Shown: positions 13,641-28,009, counted from the first letter of the stretch. The stretch is 64,000 nucleotides of DNA from Paralvinella palmiformis (GCA_025642065.1 JAODUP010000160.1:62001-126000); one strand, 5' to 3'. Numbers and translations: made by a program. Notes: generated by a model from the letters alone, not told the origin.

Positions 13641-14011
13641 CACCAGGTGGCTTTTCCCAATAAGCGACAGCCAGGGGTCTCTACCCCAAACTTTAACAAG
13701 ACAAGCTAAAACACATCAACCAAACAAGCTGAAATAGTGCACAGAGTATATAACCTCTAGATTAACAGTTTTCTTAGAATGTGCAGACTTGGAATCAATC
13801 ACGCAGTCTCCAGGCACAGAAAACACAACTTTTCAACTGTAGTATAATATAATTTGTGATATTTGCTGGAGGGTTAAATAGCTCAAGCAAATAAGTCTAA
13901 TAAATACAATCACCTACTCGTCACTAAGCATTTATGGCATTAAATATTACAAGCTGAATGAACCAAAATAAAAAAGTTAAAAGAAAACTTGAATATTAAT
14001 CTCTGGCACAG

Positions 14012-14135
14012 ACAATGTGTGGAATAAGACATTTGTAAACAAAATCTCAAATCATGCATTCAAACTGGTTGATTTATCAGAGTACTGAATCCAGAGGGAT
14101 TTCATGTTTAGTCATATATAATGTCTCACCAGTCC
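14012..14135. repeat. Diverged third copy of the 12.8-kb duplicated block
   Basis: gtggaataagacattt, aatcatgcattcaaact, gtactgaatcc and tcatatataatgtctcacca follow the same order as the copies at 12788 and 13151, with many substitutions. This suggests the block is an old interspersed repeat that was later duplicated locally. Confidence 0.65.
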
Positions 14136-14239
14136 CTGTGTGCGTGTGTGTGTGTGTGTATACCTACATATACACAAAATATACCATAATTTTTATCTAC
14201 AGCAGACACAGATATTTCTCTTAAACAGCTGGGATGACA
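14136..14239. repeat. (TG)n microsatellite and short flank
   Basis: tgtgtgcgtgtgtgtgtgtg followed by AT-rich sequence up to the LINE fragment. Confidence 0.6.
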
Positions 14240-14990
14240 GACAATAGACTTAAGGCCCAATGTGAACAAAACAGATTTCATCATTGTATGTACATCCAGA
14301 GAACGCAGCAAACTTACTCACTTCTTCCCTACGTCAATCCTTAATCATAGCATTACACCATCAGACACTGTACGTAATCCTGCTGTTACATTTGATTGCG
14401 ATTTTAATTCCAGAAAACATATTTCACTGACATGTCGCGGCTGCTTCTACCATATTCGTCACCTTCGCCGTGTTCGCCGCTTTATATCTCTTTCAATCGC
14501 CAAAACCATTGCAACAACACATTACAATAGTAGGCTTGATTACTGCAAATCTCTTCTTTATAGGATAGCATCCAAAGATATTCTAAAATTTCAGTGTGTT
14601 CAGAAATTTCTTCATTTGCTCCCGGTTCAATCTCTCATCATTTTAAAACTCTGCACCATTGCCTATCAAATCAAACTCTTTCTTCTGGAGAACCTTCTTA
14701 TCTATTTTCCATGATTTGTTTTCACCCAAGCCCAGAGAGCTCCGTTCATCTGGTTTTCACTTGTTGTCTTTTCCCAGGTTTAAAACTCATGCCCGCCTAT
14801 TTGGAATTGACTCCATGGACATGTTAACTCATCAAATAGCATAGTTTCTTTCATTCACCATTTGAAAACTCACCTGTTCAGACTTCCTTATCCTTGCTAA
14901 GTTTCCACTCCATCTGATCATTTGTTGATGAACTTTGCTTGTACCTGGATTGTGGGTTTGTCCAAACCCGTCTACTAGGTGCACCAATAT
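14240..14990 (+). mobile_element. CR1/L2-type LINE, 3' reverse-transcriptase fragment
   Basis: Open frame 14262-14714 contains NKTDFI, DFNSRKHISLTCRGCFYHIR, LSIAKTIATTHYNSRLDYC and the VQ.FLHLLPVQS region, the well-known C-terminal RT part of L2/CR1 elements (FYHIR.LR.IR.....A....S.LDYCNSLLY). A frameshifted tail continues to about 14830. 5' truncated. Confidence 0.88.
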
Positions 14991-15009
14991 AGATTTTCTA
15001 ATTATTATC

Positions 15010-15065
<56 letters not shown>

Positions 15066-16040
15066 TGCACACACACACACACGCTCAGAGATGAACACAA
15101 ACATACAAAGTTGAACCCTCCTGTACAGACACACCCTATCTACCTACAGATCGCATTTGTGTATATTAAATTATGTTCATGAATTGCTGCCTATCACTTA
15201 TGCTACAATTACTCTTCCCTAATTGAACACGTCTCTGTTACAATGATCTCTGTACACTATTTGTCGCTTCAAGGGTAAGCTTTATTCTATATTGTCTGGT
15301 GATGTCACATCATGGCAGAACCAACCAGTGAGCAGTTTTACCATCAGGCTGTTTTTGCAATACATGATTACCTGTCAACCACCACATTGTGTGCCTCTGA
15401 TTGGCTAACAACTCACTAGCTGTCATGGTATTTTGAAATGTAGTAAATGTAACTAACCAGACACTGTGTCCTGGCTTTGAGTCGATAGAAAATTGGTGAA
15501 GAGATACATAAATGGTTTTATATTTAAATTATTAATTGACCATATAATGTTTGACATAATTCCTTTGTCTTTATATGAAGAGAAAACCATTCAACAGTTT
15601 CATCAATTAATAAGTAACTTTTTGTCAAAACATCTGAGTGCCCTTTATTAAATGCATTTCACTTCTGAATTATCTGACTGAATGCACCAACGTGTCAAAA
15701 CCTTTTTGGATAAGTACCACATTGTCACGTCGGCAAAATTCAAATTCAACACACAAGGAAATGCACGACAGTGTCCGTGATTTGATATGAAGAAAATGCA
15801 CACCCTTGGGTCACAAACATCTGCTCTGCAACAATCTTGAAAATGATGTTTGATTCTGGTTTGAGAAAGCCAGTTCTATCCATATTCTTAGTTCCATACT
15901 TATGTCATTTGGATAGTTTAAGATATTTTAACACAAAGAAACTCAAATTTCAATAACTAACCAAATTTCATGATCAAATCACATGCTTATTATGACCATT
16001 TGGCCATTATTAGTCCTTCCATTGTCCCTCATAGCATTCT

Positions 16041-16095
<55 letters not shown>

Positions 16096-16608
16096 GAGAG
16101 AAAAAGGACAATGAGAGAGAGATATTAAGAGCTGTGTGAACAACTTAGCATGTATTATATTAGTTGTAATGGGAATGAAAACGTTCACATTAATATTACA
16201 TATGCTAATATTCGGGTTTAAATATTATAATCAGCATCACACAGACTGTATCACAAAACAAGGGAAAGCGTCATTTTAATATTCATATCTGTGTTTATTC
16301 ATGGTTTTAAACTATAAGTGATTTATTTCCATGTTGTTGTTACGTGTAATAGATATGATGTATTATGCGAAACTGTATGTCTAAGGGAATATTAAAATGT
16401 GATTTAATAAGTCCTCCTTAGAGGTGCATTAAGACACAACCATTCCCTGATATTGGCTCTCATCTGTAACGTTTTCTTGTTGTTTTGTTATGTGTTGATA
16501 TATTTATCTATTGGTTTTCATATTGTATACTGTCATATTTTATATTAGAACATACAATCATATTGTATTTCAGAGTGGTTTTATGAGGTTTTTTTGTGTG
16601 TTTTCCAG
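14991..16608. other. Upstream flank of the protease gene
   Basis: (TA)n at 15013-15061 and 16045-16091, a (GA)-rich patch at 16092-16125, otherwise unremarkable AT-rich DNA. The promoter and 5' exon of the protease gene could be here or further upstream; I see no convincing TATA/initiator pair because TATA-like words are everywhere. A splice-acceptor-like tttccag at 16602-16608 ends the stretch. Confidence 0.5.
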
Positions 16609-16614
16609 AACCTT

Positions 16615-16697
16615 ATGAACAACAATAGACCGCCAGTACTCGTTGATACAACAGCAAATTATGACACACATCTTAGGTCTTTGTTTCATCCTGCACG
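16615..16697 (+). CDS. Exon 1: start codon and cytosolic tail, residues 1-27
   Basis: Starts [11 protein letters not shown] and ends in phase 2 before gtgagt. A pyrimidine-rich acceptor (ttttccag) ends at 16608, only 6 nt before the ATG, so the exon itself probably begins at 16609 and is preceded by a non-coding 5' exon that I could not place. The frame is open back to that acceptor (AAC CTT ATG), so a small N-terminal extension from another exon is possible. Confidence 0.75.
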
Positions 16698-18398
16698 GTG
16701 AGTTGATTTATATTTAGAATATAAGTTATTTGTCTGTTAGGTGATGTATATCATTATCGTTTTTGTCATCATCATCACCACCACCAGCATATTTAAAGGT
16801 TTTCTGTTTCAAAATGAATTAAATTAACAACTATACTGATTGTATAATATTTTGTAAAATAATAAAAACTGCTGGTAATATATCTTCTACTACTGTTAAT
16901 ATAGTATACTACCACTACTACTAATAATAATAAATAATTATAATAATAAGCTACTATTATGGCTTCTATGCTTTAAGTACTATTGCTACTATAAGTACTC
17001 TTGGTGATACTATCAATACTCTTGGTGGTACTATCAGTACTCTTGGTGGTACTATCAGTACTCTTGGTGGTACTGTCAGTACTCTTGGTGGTACTGTCAG
17101 TACTCTTGGTGGTACTGTCAATACTCTTGGTGATACTATCAGTACTCTTGTTAATACTATTAGTTGTTAATAATAATAATACATTTTATATAGCACTCTA
17201 TATAATTGGATTAAAATTACCCTAAAGTGCTTGTATAATATAACTATTATTAGTTAAGTGATACTCCTGTTACTGTAATAATTAGCTGTTTTATTTGTAT
17301 TGTAAAAATGTAATTGTGTATTTTAATTGAACAATTTTAACGTTATATCCTGTATTTGATCAACTTTCATTTTGATAAAATCATTATGATAAAATATTGC
17401 TTATAAGTAGTGGAACTATCATCGCCCTTGCCATTTACTACTACTACTACTACTAGTACTACAATTGTTGACCAGAGATCTGATCCTGTTGTTACCTGTG
17501 TCTGTAGTACGTTGTCATACGTTGTCATACGTGTATCTAATACTGATGCTAAACAAACCAATCACTCAGGCACAAATGTCATGGATCTGCCATAGATGCC
17601 CAAACCATTGTATACACAAGTTCATATGGTGATGCTAATGTCCTCCAACTCAACCTACAAAACCATTCTAAAGCATAATATATTTTGCCAGCCTCTGTAG
17701 CCAGTTAGCCTGTACGATTTAGTACCATTGTCATCTCCCTATAGTGTATATTCTGCATGTTAAAAGCTGTGTCCTAATCCTATATGATTCAGCAGTGAGT
17801 AATACATGACAGCTCAATAAAAAGCCAGTGGCTTCGAACCAAGGTTCTAACATTATAGTTCACTACTCTAACAAACAGCTAAGTGATAACAATAGAAAGT
17901 GCTAAATTTCTGATTTCTTTCATCAAAAATTAGGAATCCATCATATAATTATGACTCAATGACTGTCGAGAAGAAAAATGCCATGAAAAGGTTTGAACAA
18001 TCAGAAAAGAAGACACGATATTCAAGGTCAACTGTCCTGGCAGTAATTAGTTTTCTTGTCATAATTGCGATTGTGGCAGTTATTATTTCTATTGTTTATG
18101 GGGTGAAAGCTGGTGAGTATATTATTGGTAAAGCTTTCTGTTCACAAATATATACATATATATGTTTATATACATACATATCTTTTTATGTGTGTGTGAA
18201 TGTTTATTTTTGTAAGTGTAGATATGTGTGTTTGTGTGTGAATGTTTATTTGTGTGTGTGTGTGTGTGTGTGTTTAATTTATTATTTATGAGTGAAAATA
18301 AAATTATGAAATGGCATACCTGTATGATATGGAATAAACCTATGGTACACACTGATACAAGTAAATAAACATAGAAATTTTTTATTTTGTAAATAGCT

Positions 18399-18444
<46 letters not shown>

Positions 18445-18463
18445 ATATCAATATGTAAACAGG

Positions 18464-18527
<64 letters not shown>

Positions 18528-21500
18528 GACACACACATGTGGCTGTGCATGCACACACACACGCGCACACACACGTGTGTGCATGCATGCAGGCGAGCAC
18601 AGACACACATATATTTGTTTTACCCTTATCTAGATGTTACATCCTATTTTGTTTCCAGCTGACGTAACACAGGTTACCACAACAACACCGATGCCGTCAA
18701 CTATAACAAACAGTTCTAATCTACTTCGTGGTACTCTAATCTTAGATAATTTACTCTATGATGAATCGCTGAAAGATCCGGGGTCAGATTTGTTTAAACT
18801 GTACAAAAATCGTATTTGTAAAGAGGTAAGATTTGAAGAGAGCAGCTTGAGGGTAGGTGGATGCAGCGTAGGTGTGAACCAGATGATATCCAAAATTTGA
18901 TTTGAAATCTCAGTACAAATGTTCATTATATAATTAAACCTTTTTCTATGACATAAATATCTTACAAAAGAAAAGAATTATATATTTGATAAAATGTACA
19001 CTCCAAGGTAAACATTTGTCAGCGTTTTTCTTTCATCAGTTAGTTGAGTACAGTCAGCGGGCTGTTACGTTGACATTCTAAATGTTGTTAACTTGACACT
19101 GATCATCTTATACATGGTAATATTTTGGTAATAACTAGCTGTACACTCTAATATTAGATTATATGCAATGATTTAGAAAACATCAGAACATTGAGTATAT
19201 ACACTTCTGAGTTAGATAGATTGTAAAAAGAAATAACATCAACCCCATTTCTGTAAATCAGCTTCATATTTTTTAATGTAGAATTTGGCATTCTCTCTGC
19301 TTATGATCGACGATAATGATTTCAACGTCATTAATTTAATGCATCTACAAAGGGGCTAAATCTTAATTAATTTAGAATTTTCAACAGGTGGCATATTTGC
19401 AGGAGAAAACGTTGTCGATTATCTGGTTAGATGAAAATTAAAACCATCCAAATATGCTGCCCTAGATCAGGGTGATATCCCAACTTCCTGCCCACCTTAA
19501 CTCTGAGAAAGGAATACCACACACTAATTTACTTATCTACAGCTAAATGTTTTATCGTTCATTTGTTTTGAGTAATTAAAATATGGTTGAACTTAGGGAA
19601 TACAAATATGGTCATATTCTTCTCTTTAATGTCTTGATAATATTTAATACATGACATATTTCTACCACTAATATTATGACTAGTAATAATATGAAAAACA
19701 ATTGTTTAATTGTTTATAATCTATCTGTAAAACCTAACAGACAATACAAAATTAAGGTAATAGACTTACAATTAGCGAAATAAATACATTAAGATTATTC
19801 TGCTAAATGCTTAAATATCCATGTGAGTAAAGAATTGTGTTTACTTTTATCTTGACAGCTGATTGACACTACAAAAGATGCATTACCTGTAACTGGGTGT
19901 GATGTCACCCAGATGAGGTAGAAATCTGTATTTCTTCTATTTTTTAGGATAATTATCTAGATTAATCTTATGTGAGTGAAATCTCTCTAATCGGGTCATC
20001 CAAGTATATTTCAAAATGTTGCATGATTACAGAATTTCAGATGATCAGAATAGAGAGTTCACTGTTTGCATGTGTGTGTGTGTGTGTGTGTGTGTGTAAT
20101 GGGAACAGTTTTAAATCACTTAAAATACTAATTATATTCCATTAGCCAGGGTAGTCTGCTCATGAGCTGGGTGTTGGGAATGTCATCAACAAATGGAATG
20201 TCTTCTACACAACTAGAGATTAAAACAAGTTTATTGTTGACAACTTGGTTAGAAACATCGTCAATTTTCCATGGCAGGATTGGTCCTGTCTATGGTATGT
20301 GTACAGTTATAATAATAAACATGTATTGATGACTCCTTCCAATGAATGCATATTTAAACGTGTGCCCACACACACATACACACACACATACAAATCATCA
20401 GGATATCTAATTTCAGAGGATTCCTGTGCCTTGCTAAGTAGCAGTGATAATCCATGTGAACAGATCTGTGTCAACAGTGTTGGCACAGGTCAACCACAAT
20501 GTAAATGTGAAAATGGATTTGAGTTGAATTCTGATGGAAAAACATGTCATGGTAAGTTTTTGTGATTCTGTTTCTTGAATAAGAGTGACTCTTTCAGTGT
20601 TATCCTTAAACAAATACTATTTACCAGTAAGTGTTTGTTAAATTTTGGATGTGACAGCCTTAAATACTGAGCATGCCAGAAGACTGACATGAATCTAATT
20701 ACCGGTAGTACCAGGGTTTTATTTTAACTGTAGGGATTCCCTATCTTTTGAGTGATTATATTGTAATCCATACAAAGGTGTTTACAGTCATTTCTAACAT
20801 GACTGTTCTTTGGGTACAATAATTCAGGATTACCCCCCTGGGACCCTTATTTGTGAGAACTTCCTAGACTCTGGTCTCTTTTATCTAAATATACATACGT
20901 GTGAGAGATTCTGGAATACTGTTGTTGTTGTGTAATTGTGTGCGGCTTCTCTGATGTCTAATAAAAAAGTACTGGTGTACTGCAACTGGTTTGATTTGAA
21001 GATTTATCAAATGGAAAAGCTGAACAAATAAATTTCGAAACTGCTATTGTGAGTTATTTCTAGAAATGGAGAATCACAAATGGCAAGCTCCAGGCACAGT
21101 GTTAGAATATGAGTTAAATGCAAAATTATATTATTTATTATAAGAAAGATAAAATAAAATATTAAGTTTATCTCGATCAAGGGTTACCGGTAATTAGATA
21201 CAATATCATTAAAAGTAGTTATATCATGTTACCTAAGCTCATTTGATAAATCTCAAGTCACTGTCTGTCTGATGTAGCGGCTCCATCTATCATTCCCATC
21301 CAAAAAAGAAGAACGTTGGTGTCAGCAGTAATGATTTCTTTGAGGAGATCGCTCCATTTATTGACTCATTAGCTGGTCGCTCTGGTCATCTCCTAGTGCT
21401 TGGTAACTTTAACACGTGTTGAGACAAATCAAGGCATAAATAAAGCTCACTAAATTACCTAATTCATCCCACAACATTAACATCGTATTTCAATTAAATC

Positions 21501-22670
21501 AGCCATGTCTTCTCTTATTTCTGACCATCGTATCATCAGCATTTCTGTAAATCTAATCAGAAAATTCTGAAGCACCCAAAAAACACCAAATGTACCCGAA
21601 CATAAGCTGTAAATATCACATGGACTGTTTTACATCCCTTTCGGAAATAGAGACGTCGCCAAGTTTAACAGGAAATCCTCCAAGCCTTTCTACAAATTGG
21701 ACCCCGTCCAAACATGGCTGATCAAAGACTGTCTTAATGTACTTAGTGCACCCATGACGAACGTAGTAAATTTGTCATTAGGTAGGGGATTGTTTTCTAC
21801 GACGATGAAGTCTGCAAAAGTAATGCCTTAAATCAAAAAGCACAATCTGGATAGAAACGATCTAAAGAACGATCGGTTTGTCTCTAAATTTGTCCTTCAT
21901 CGCTAAAGATCGAATGTATTAAACTGGTTTCAGTGTTATTTATCTGAGAGGATATATCAATACACCACGTCATCTCGGATGCATTTAATCTCATTTATGG
22001 TGTTCTGCAAGGTTCAGTTATATTACTACTTGTCCTGTACACATTGCCTCTTGCCAGTATAGCTACGATTGAGACCACAAATGAAACAATAACAGGGGAA
22101 TCGCTTATAAAATTGGATACAGGCATCTCTGAAATTAGATCATGGCTTGACAGCGACCTCTTGAAACTCAATGATAATAAAACGGATTTCCTCGTTCAAG
22201 CATCATCCCACTATCTACACGTTGTTACGTTGTTAGAAACAAAGTGGTGCATATTGGTGATGTATCGATATCATCAAACCAGTTTGTCGGGAATCTCAGG
22301 GTCATATTTGATCAAGTACTGACTATCAAACAGCACATAACCCACATATGTAATTCAATCATCATTCATCCAACTATGAAGCATTAGATGTTTGAAACGC
22401 CATTTATCTGCTGATGCCCTCAAGACTTTCGCACACATTCGTACACATATGACTAAGTTACTGTCTACACTTTTAAAACTGTTAATAAAATGTTTCCAGA
22501 TATTAATGAGTGTTTAACTGCTGGATGTCCTGCTGATTGTCAGAATACTGAAGGTGGTTATAAATGCAAATGTCCTTCTGGATACAGGCAAGCTGACAAT
22601 GGAAAAGATTGTACAGGTACTGTGTGTGCATGCGTGCGTGCATGCATGCATGAGTGTGTGCATGCATGAT

Positions 22671-22731
<61 letters not shown>

Positions 22732-24469
22732 GGAGAGGGAGGAGTAAGATTGATATTATTCCATTTTTAGATGTTGACGAATGTGCTGTCAGTAATGGAC
22801 ACTGTGAGCAGATTTGCAACAACACTGTAGGTGGCTATGACTGTTTGTGTTTTTCTGGTTTTACCAGCATTAACAACACTTGTCTTAGTAAGTATATGCT
22901 ACTAATAACAATAAAAATAATATGTTAATATTTATATGGTAAAATTTATCAGTTAAGCCATAATTTGTAAAATTACTCACCAAAAAAATTCAGTGTTATT
23001 AATAATGTGCATCAAAAGAATGTGCCATGAATGTTCCAATACTTTTCACACAAAACAAGACTTAAGTAATGTTAATCCGACAGATTCCTTTAGTCTGTTA
23101 AAGTCACATTTGACTAACATAAGAGATGGTGAAAAGGATGTGGCACAAAATAAACTGTGTTATGTTGATGTCTCTTTAAACTAAACTCATGTACTTACTT
23201 TATACATCTTATAGTATAACATTGAAAGCTGTACATCATTTAACCCTATTGTAGTTTTTAACATCGAAAGGTGTACATTGTTTAACCCTATTGTAGTTTA
23301 ATATAGAAAGGTGTACATTGTCTAACTACTTGTATGTTCCAAGAAAGGAAAGTTATGACACTTAATACTCTGATCAGCATCAGTATATATTAAAGGTATT
23401 GTTGACTAGACATACTGAGAGTATTAAATGCCTATATTGAGAGTATTAAATACATATACTGAGAGTATTAAATACATATACTGAAAGTATTAAATACATA
23501 TACTGAGAGTATTAAATGCCTATACTGAGAGTATTAAATACATATATTGAGAGTATTAAAATCATATACTGAGAGTATTAAATACATATACTGAGAGTAT
23601 TAAATACATATACTGAGAGTATTAAATACATATACTGAGAGTATTAAAATCATATACTGATAGTATTAAATACATATACTGAGAGTATAAAAATTATATA
23701 CTGAGAGTATTAAATTCATATACTGAGAACGGTCCATTTAGCCTAGCATTTGCAAAAAAGTGGCCATAAAACATCAATTAGCATCATCATCATCCATATA
23801 CTGAGAATATGAAATACTTGTACTGAGAGCACACACACATGTGCATACATAGATTAATATTACTTTAAAATTGTTGAATTAACCAATTCATTGAATCTAG
23901 TATCAGGTGTCCAGGAAGCCTCACCAGAGATCATTTTCTTAATTCCATGTATATAATGTCACACAGTCATAATACAGTTGCTGCTTAATCATTTCCAAAT
24001 GATTACAATTATTTTATTTTGTAGCCATTAGACAATAAATAACCACACATGTAGATGTCTATTCAAACATATCCATTAGTTATTTATTTATATTTTGTAG
24101 ATAATTAAATAACCAAATGGCCTATTCAGTGTTGTTTTTATCTGGATAATTGACCAAATGAGAAAATGTTAAAGAAGATAAAATTTGAACTAATACAATA
24201 ATATTTTTAGTGGAATATTATATGAACAATTATTATGTTTCAGGCTTATGTGATAATATACCAGACGTTTGTCCAACAGGCTATATACAACAAGAAAATG
24301 GCTCCTGTATAGGTAGGATTTTGATCATTCTTACTGTAATTAGATAATAAAAATACATTATTTATAATAATAATAATGATAATTATGACATAATAATAAT
24401 AGTAATTGCTACCAAACTATTCATCTTGGAAACACATGTACAAACATACACAGACACACACACACACAC

Positions 24470-24502
<33 letters not shown>

Positions 24503-24972
24503 CAGATATGTTTTGATTAAGTATTTTTTAGTTTAGCTTTTTTTAATAATAAACATAAATCAGTTCTTGTTAAATAATTGTATGATACTGATTGATGACA
24601 GTAAATAAAATTGTGCATCTAAACATATTTATTTCATGTATTAAGTCATTTTGTCAGAAAACAAAATGTATCTTTTACAGATATTGATGAGTGTGAGAGT
24701 TCACCTTGTGATGTTAACTGTACAAATACAAATGGTTCATTTTACTGTATATGTGATCCTGGTACAATTTTAGCCTCAGATCATAAACAGTGTTTAAGTG
24801 AGTATTGCTATAATTGTTGGTGTTGATACTGTATTTGTTTAAATTTCATATATGAATATTTTATAAATATAAAAAATTTATAAGTATATTTTTTACATTA
24901 AATTAAGATAAATTAACTTCTTTTTTATAGTTATGAATGTTGGAACATTCGCTGTACTTTTTCATCATAGAG

Positions 24973-25027
<55 letters not shown>

Positions 25028-27926
25028 GATTTTACAGCTGACTGTTTCATCTTAGTATTATTCTATCATCATTGTAGCCTATTTCTTTCATTAAACACAC
25101 ACAGATTTCACTGATTTTTAATCATGTACACTTTAACAAGCTGGAAAATTATATGTATGAATAATATTACATTTTTAATATTTTTCTAATCAATTAATTT
25201 TCTCATTTTCATCTTGTTATCAATTATTGTACATACTCGTGTATAAGTCACACTTTTTATACTCCGAAATCGAAACCAAAATCGGGTGTGATTTATATGC
25301 GGATCAAACTAAAAGGGAAGGTATATTTGTCATAATTTAGAGGAAAATACAATAATATTGTTTTTCAACATTAATAATGAATATATGAACAATAAACAAA
25401 TTTATTAGGTGTGTTTTCACTGTTGTCTTATGAAGCCAAACTTAATCATGATAACTGCGATGATTATTTAATCCGATGCACTAATTAGTGACATGATTAC
25501 AGAGACCTGTTATTACTATCACAATATGTGAGCGAGTGTAATTGAATGGAATGGTAAATGTGGCCATGCACTGGATGACCATAGAAGCTACGTCAAGTCC
25601 CTAGCTGTCTTCACACAGTGGATAAAGATGGCCTGGGATTCAATCGATCCCACCATCATTATACACCTACCAAATTATTGAAGAAATGCTCTATCAGCAA
25701 TGATTTAGATGGCATGGAAGACGATGTATTGTGGACTGAACAGCACGACAAATTTGACACTGACTCTGACAAAAAAGGCGACGACATGTATAATGACATG
25801 ATGATACACAAACAGATACAATAGATGTTCAGTGAAGAGGGTGATGATGATGAATTTTGGGGTTTTTAATAAATATTGCTGATAATTTGCTGATTTTAGT
25901 GCATGTTATAGACGTGTTTGACTCCAAGGGCCTTTTTGATTCTAGAAACTACTTATACACGAGTATATACAGTATTTTGTTTCACATAATCTATTTTGTA
26001 ACCTTTATCATTGTCAGTAAATAACACACATGTTAATGCATATATGATTATAATCTTGTACAGGTAGTAAAGAGTGTGTGGCTTTTCTTACTGTTTAGAG
26101 ACATAACATTAATTACCGATGGATATTTCAGATGGAAATTTGAGTCTGGATCGGGATCAGCAAGCAGTAGTTCCTCTTGGTACGGATATATCTGTGACTT
26201 GTATATTATGGGCATCAGACAAAATGACACAAGATATTACAATAGAGTGGTATACACCAGATATGGAAATTATTGAAGATGACTTGGCAGAGAGGTCTGT
26301 TTATGTCATTTATTTATTTATTTATTTTCCAAGCAGACAACCAAAATTTGTCGAATGTTTTAAAAGTTAAATATCTGATTTATGTCTGAATTATATGTCT
26401 CAGAAATCATACCATTGTAAATAACATTTATAACAATATTTTGAATGTTCCCTGTACCACTCAAGCACCTCTTTGGTCTAAATTCTAATGCATTGGATCA
26501 CAGATCACTACCACCTGAGTTCGAGTCTTGGTGGGGGCATATCTGAAGGTTGTTTCATCTTTGACTTTGCTTCATTACCACATACTACTGATCAGTAGAC
26601 TGCCATTTTGCCAGCTTATGGAATCATCAGTCTAGCACTGTCTCTGCCAGTAGGTTTCTAACCCCCCACCTCCATTCCTACGGCTCTGTCCAGATGATGA
26701 GCATGACCATAAGTTAGCAATGTTCTATAACCATCTAAATGTAAACACAGCAGGGTAACTGCTAATTTTCCAATACCCATAAACAGCTGTAAATATACTC
26801 AGAAAAACATATCTACTTCATCTATTTATATATAATGGCAGTGACAAAGAAACTGATAAATTTATTCTAATGTTATTCATAATCAACATTAATATCAGTC
26901 AGATAATACTCTCACTTAGCTGAAATTTATGTTTCAGATTGTTAGATGTGTTTGATAGTGAAGCATACTAATGTATAAACTATGTATTATCCTATTTCAC
27001 CACAGAGATAATACTTTATCCTGTTGGTTTTGTTACCTTGTTCTATTGCTAAGTGACAGGTTTGAATTAGATTAGATTATTTCTCAACATCGTGGTGCAC
27101 ATTCAATGTGATTGAAGATGAAAGCTATTGATGGCCAATCAGCTGATGTTATTATCAATCACTGATTTATATACTAAATTATGTTTTAGAGGCCATTGAT
27201 ATGACAGTTATAGCTATATCAGTCCAATAGATGCCCTACCTATGTTCTCCAGTCTTTATTACTAATGTGTAGTATGTGTTTTCCTGGAATTTAGGAACAA
27301 AGTTCAGTTTATTTCATTTCACCTATGTATCATTGTATATCAGTAATGTTTAGGTTGGAAATATACAGGTATAAATCTTACCCAGCAAAAACAAAAATTA
27401 TTTTAAAACATTCTGTAAATGTTTGGTAAATGTTAACAAAATGTTTTTGATAATGTTTTTTTGGTGTGAAAGTGTAAGGTTTAAAAAAGTTTTAATACTG
27501 TTTTAACAACAACATTATCAATAGCGTTTTAAAATGTTTCCATAATGTTTTAAGAACAATATCCTAACATTTAAATGTTTTTATCATAATGTTTTAAAAA
27601 CAATATTATACCGTTTTTTTGAATGTTATCATAATGTATAAGAAACAACATGTAGGCTTAGACAATATTATTGTAAAGACTGTCCATTTTACAGTGATTA
27701 CACTGTTATTATGTTAACAGGACAATGTGCCTGTAAACCATACATTTTAATTGAGTTGAACCATTATTTACCAGCCTAGCTGAAATTTTATAGATTGCAT
27801 AAGAGATTGTTGTGAATCAATTGACAGTCTTACAGGTATAACAATTGGATAATATACAGGAATAATGCAAATCATTTATTTATACACTGTGTATAAATAG
27901 TAATTGAATATTTATACAAAAACAAA

Positions 27927-28009
<83 letters not shown>

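Noticed and set aside
17001..17225. Plus-strand frame with repeated LVVLSVL that looks like a membrane protein
   Set aside because: Translation of a 21-bp minisatellite inside intron 1.
22993..23184. 63-codon frame in intron 8 with several cysteines as a missing EGF half
   Set aside because: Cysteine spacing does not fit EGF, and no acceptor/donor in phase 1 surrounds it.
23411..23828. Array of 22-bp repeats as a possible CRISPR-like array
   Set aside because: Units are head-to-tail without unique spacers, in an animal intron.
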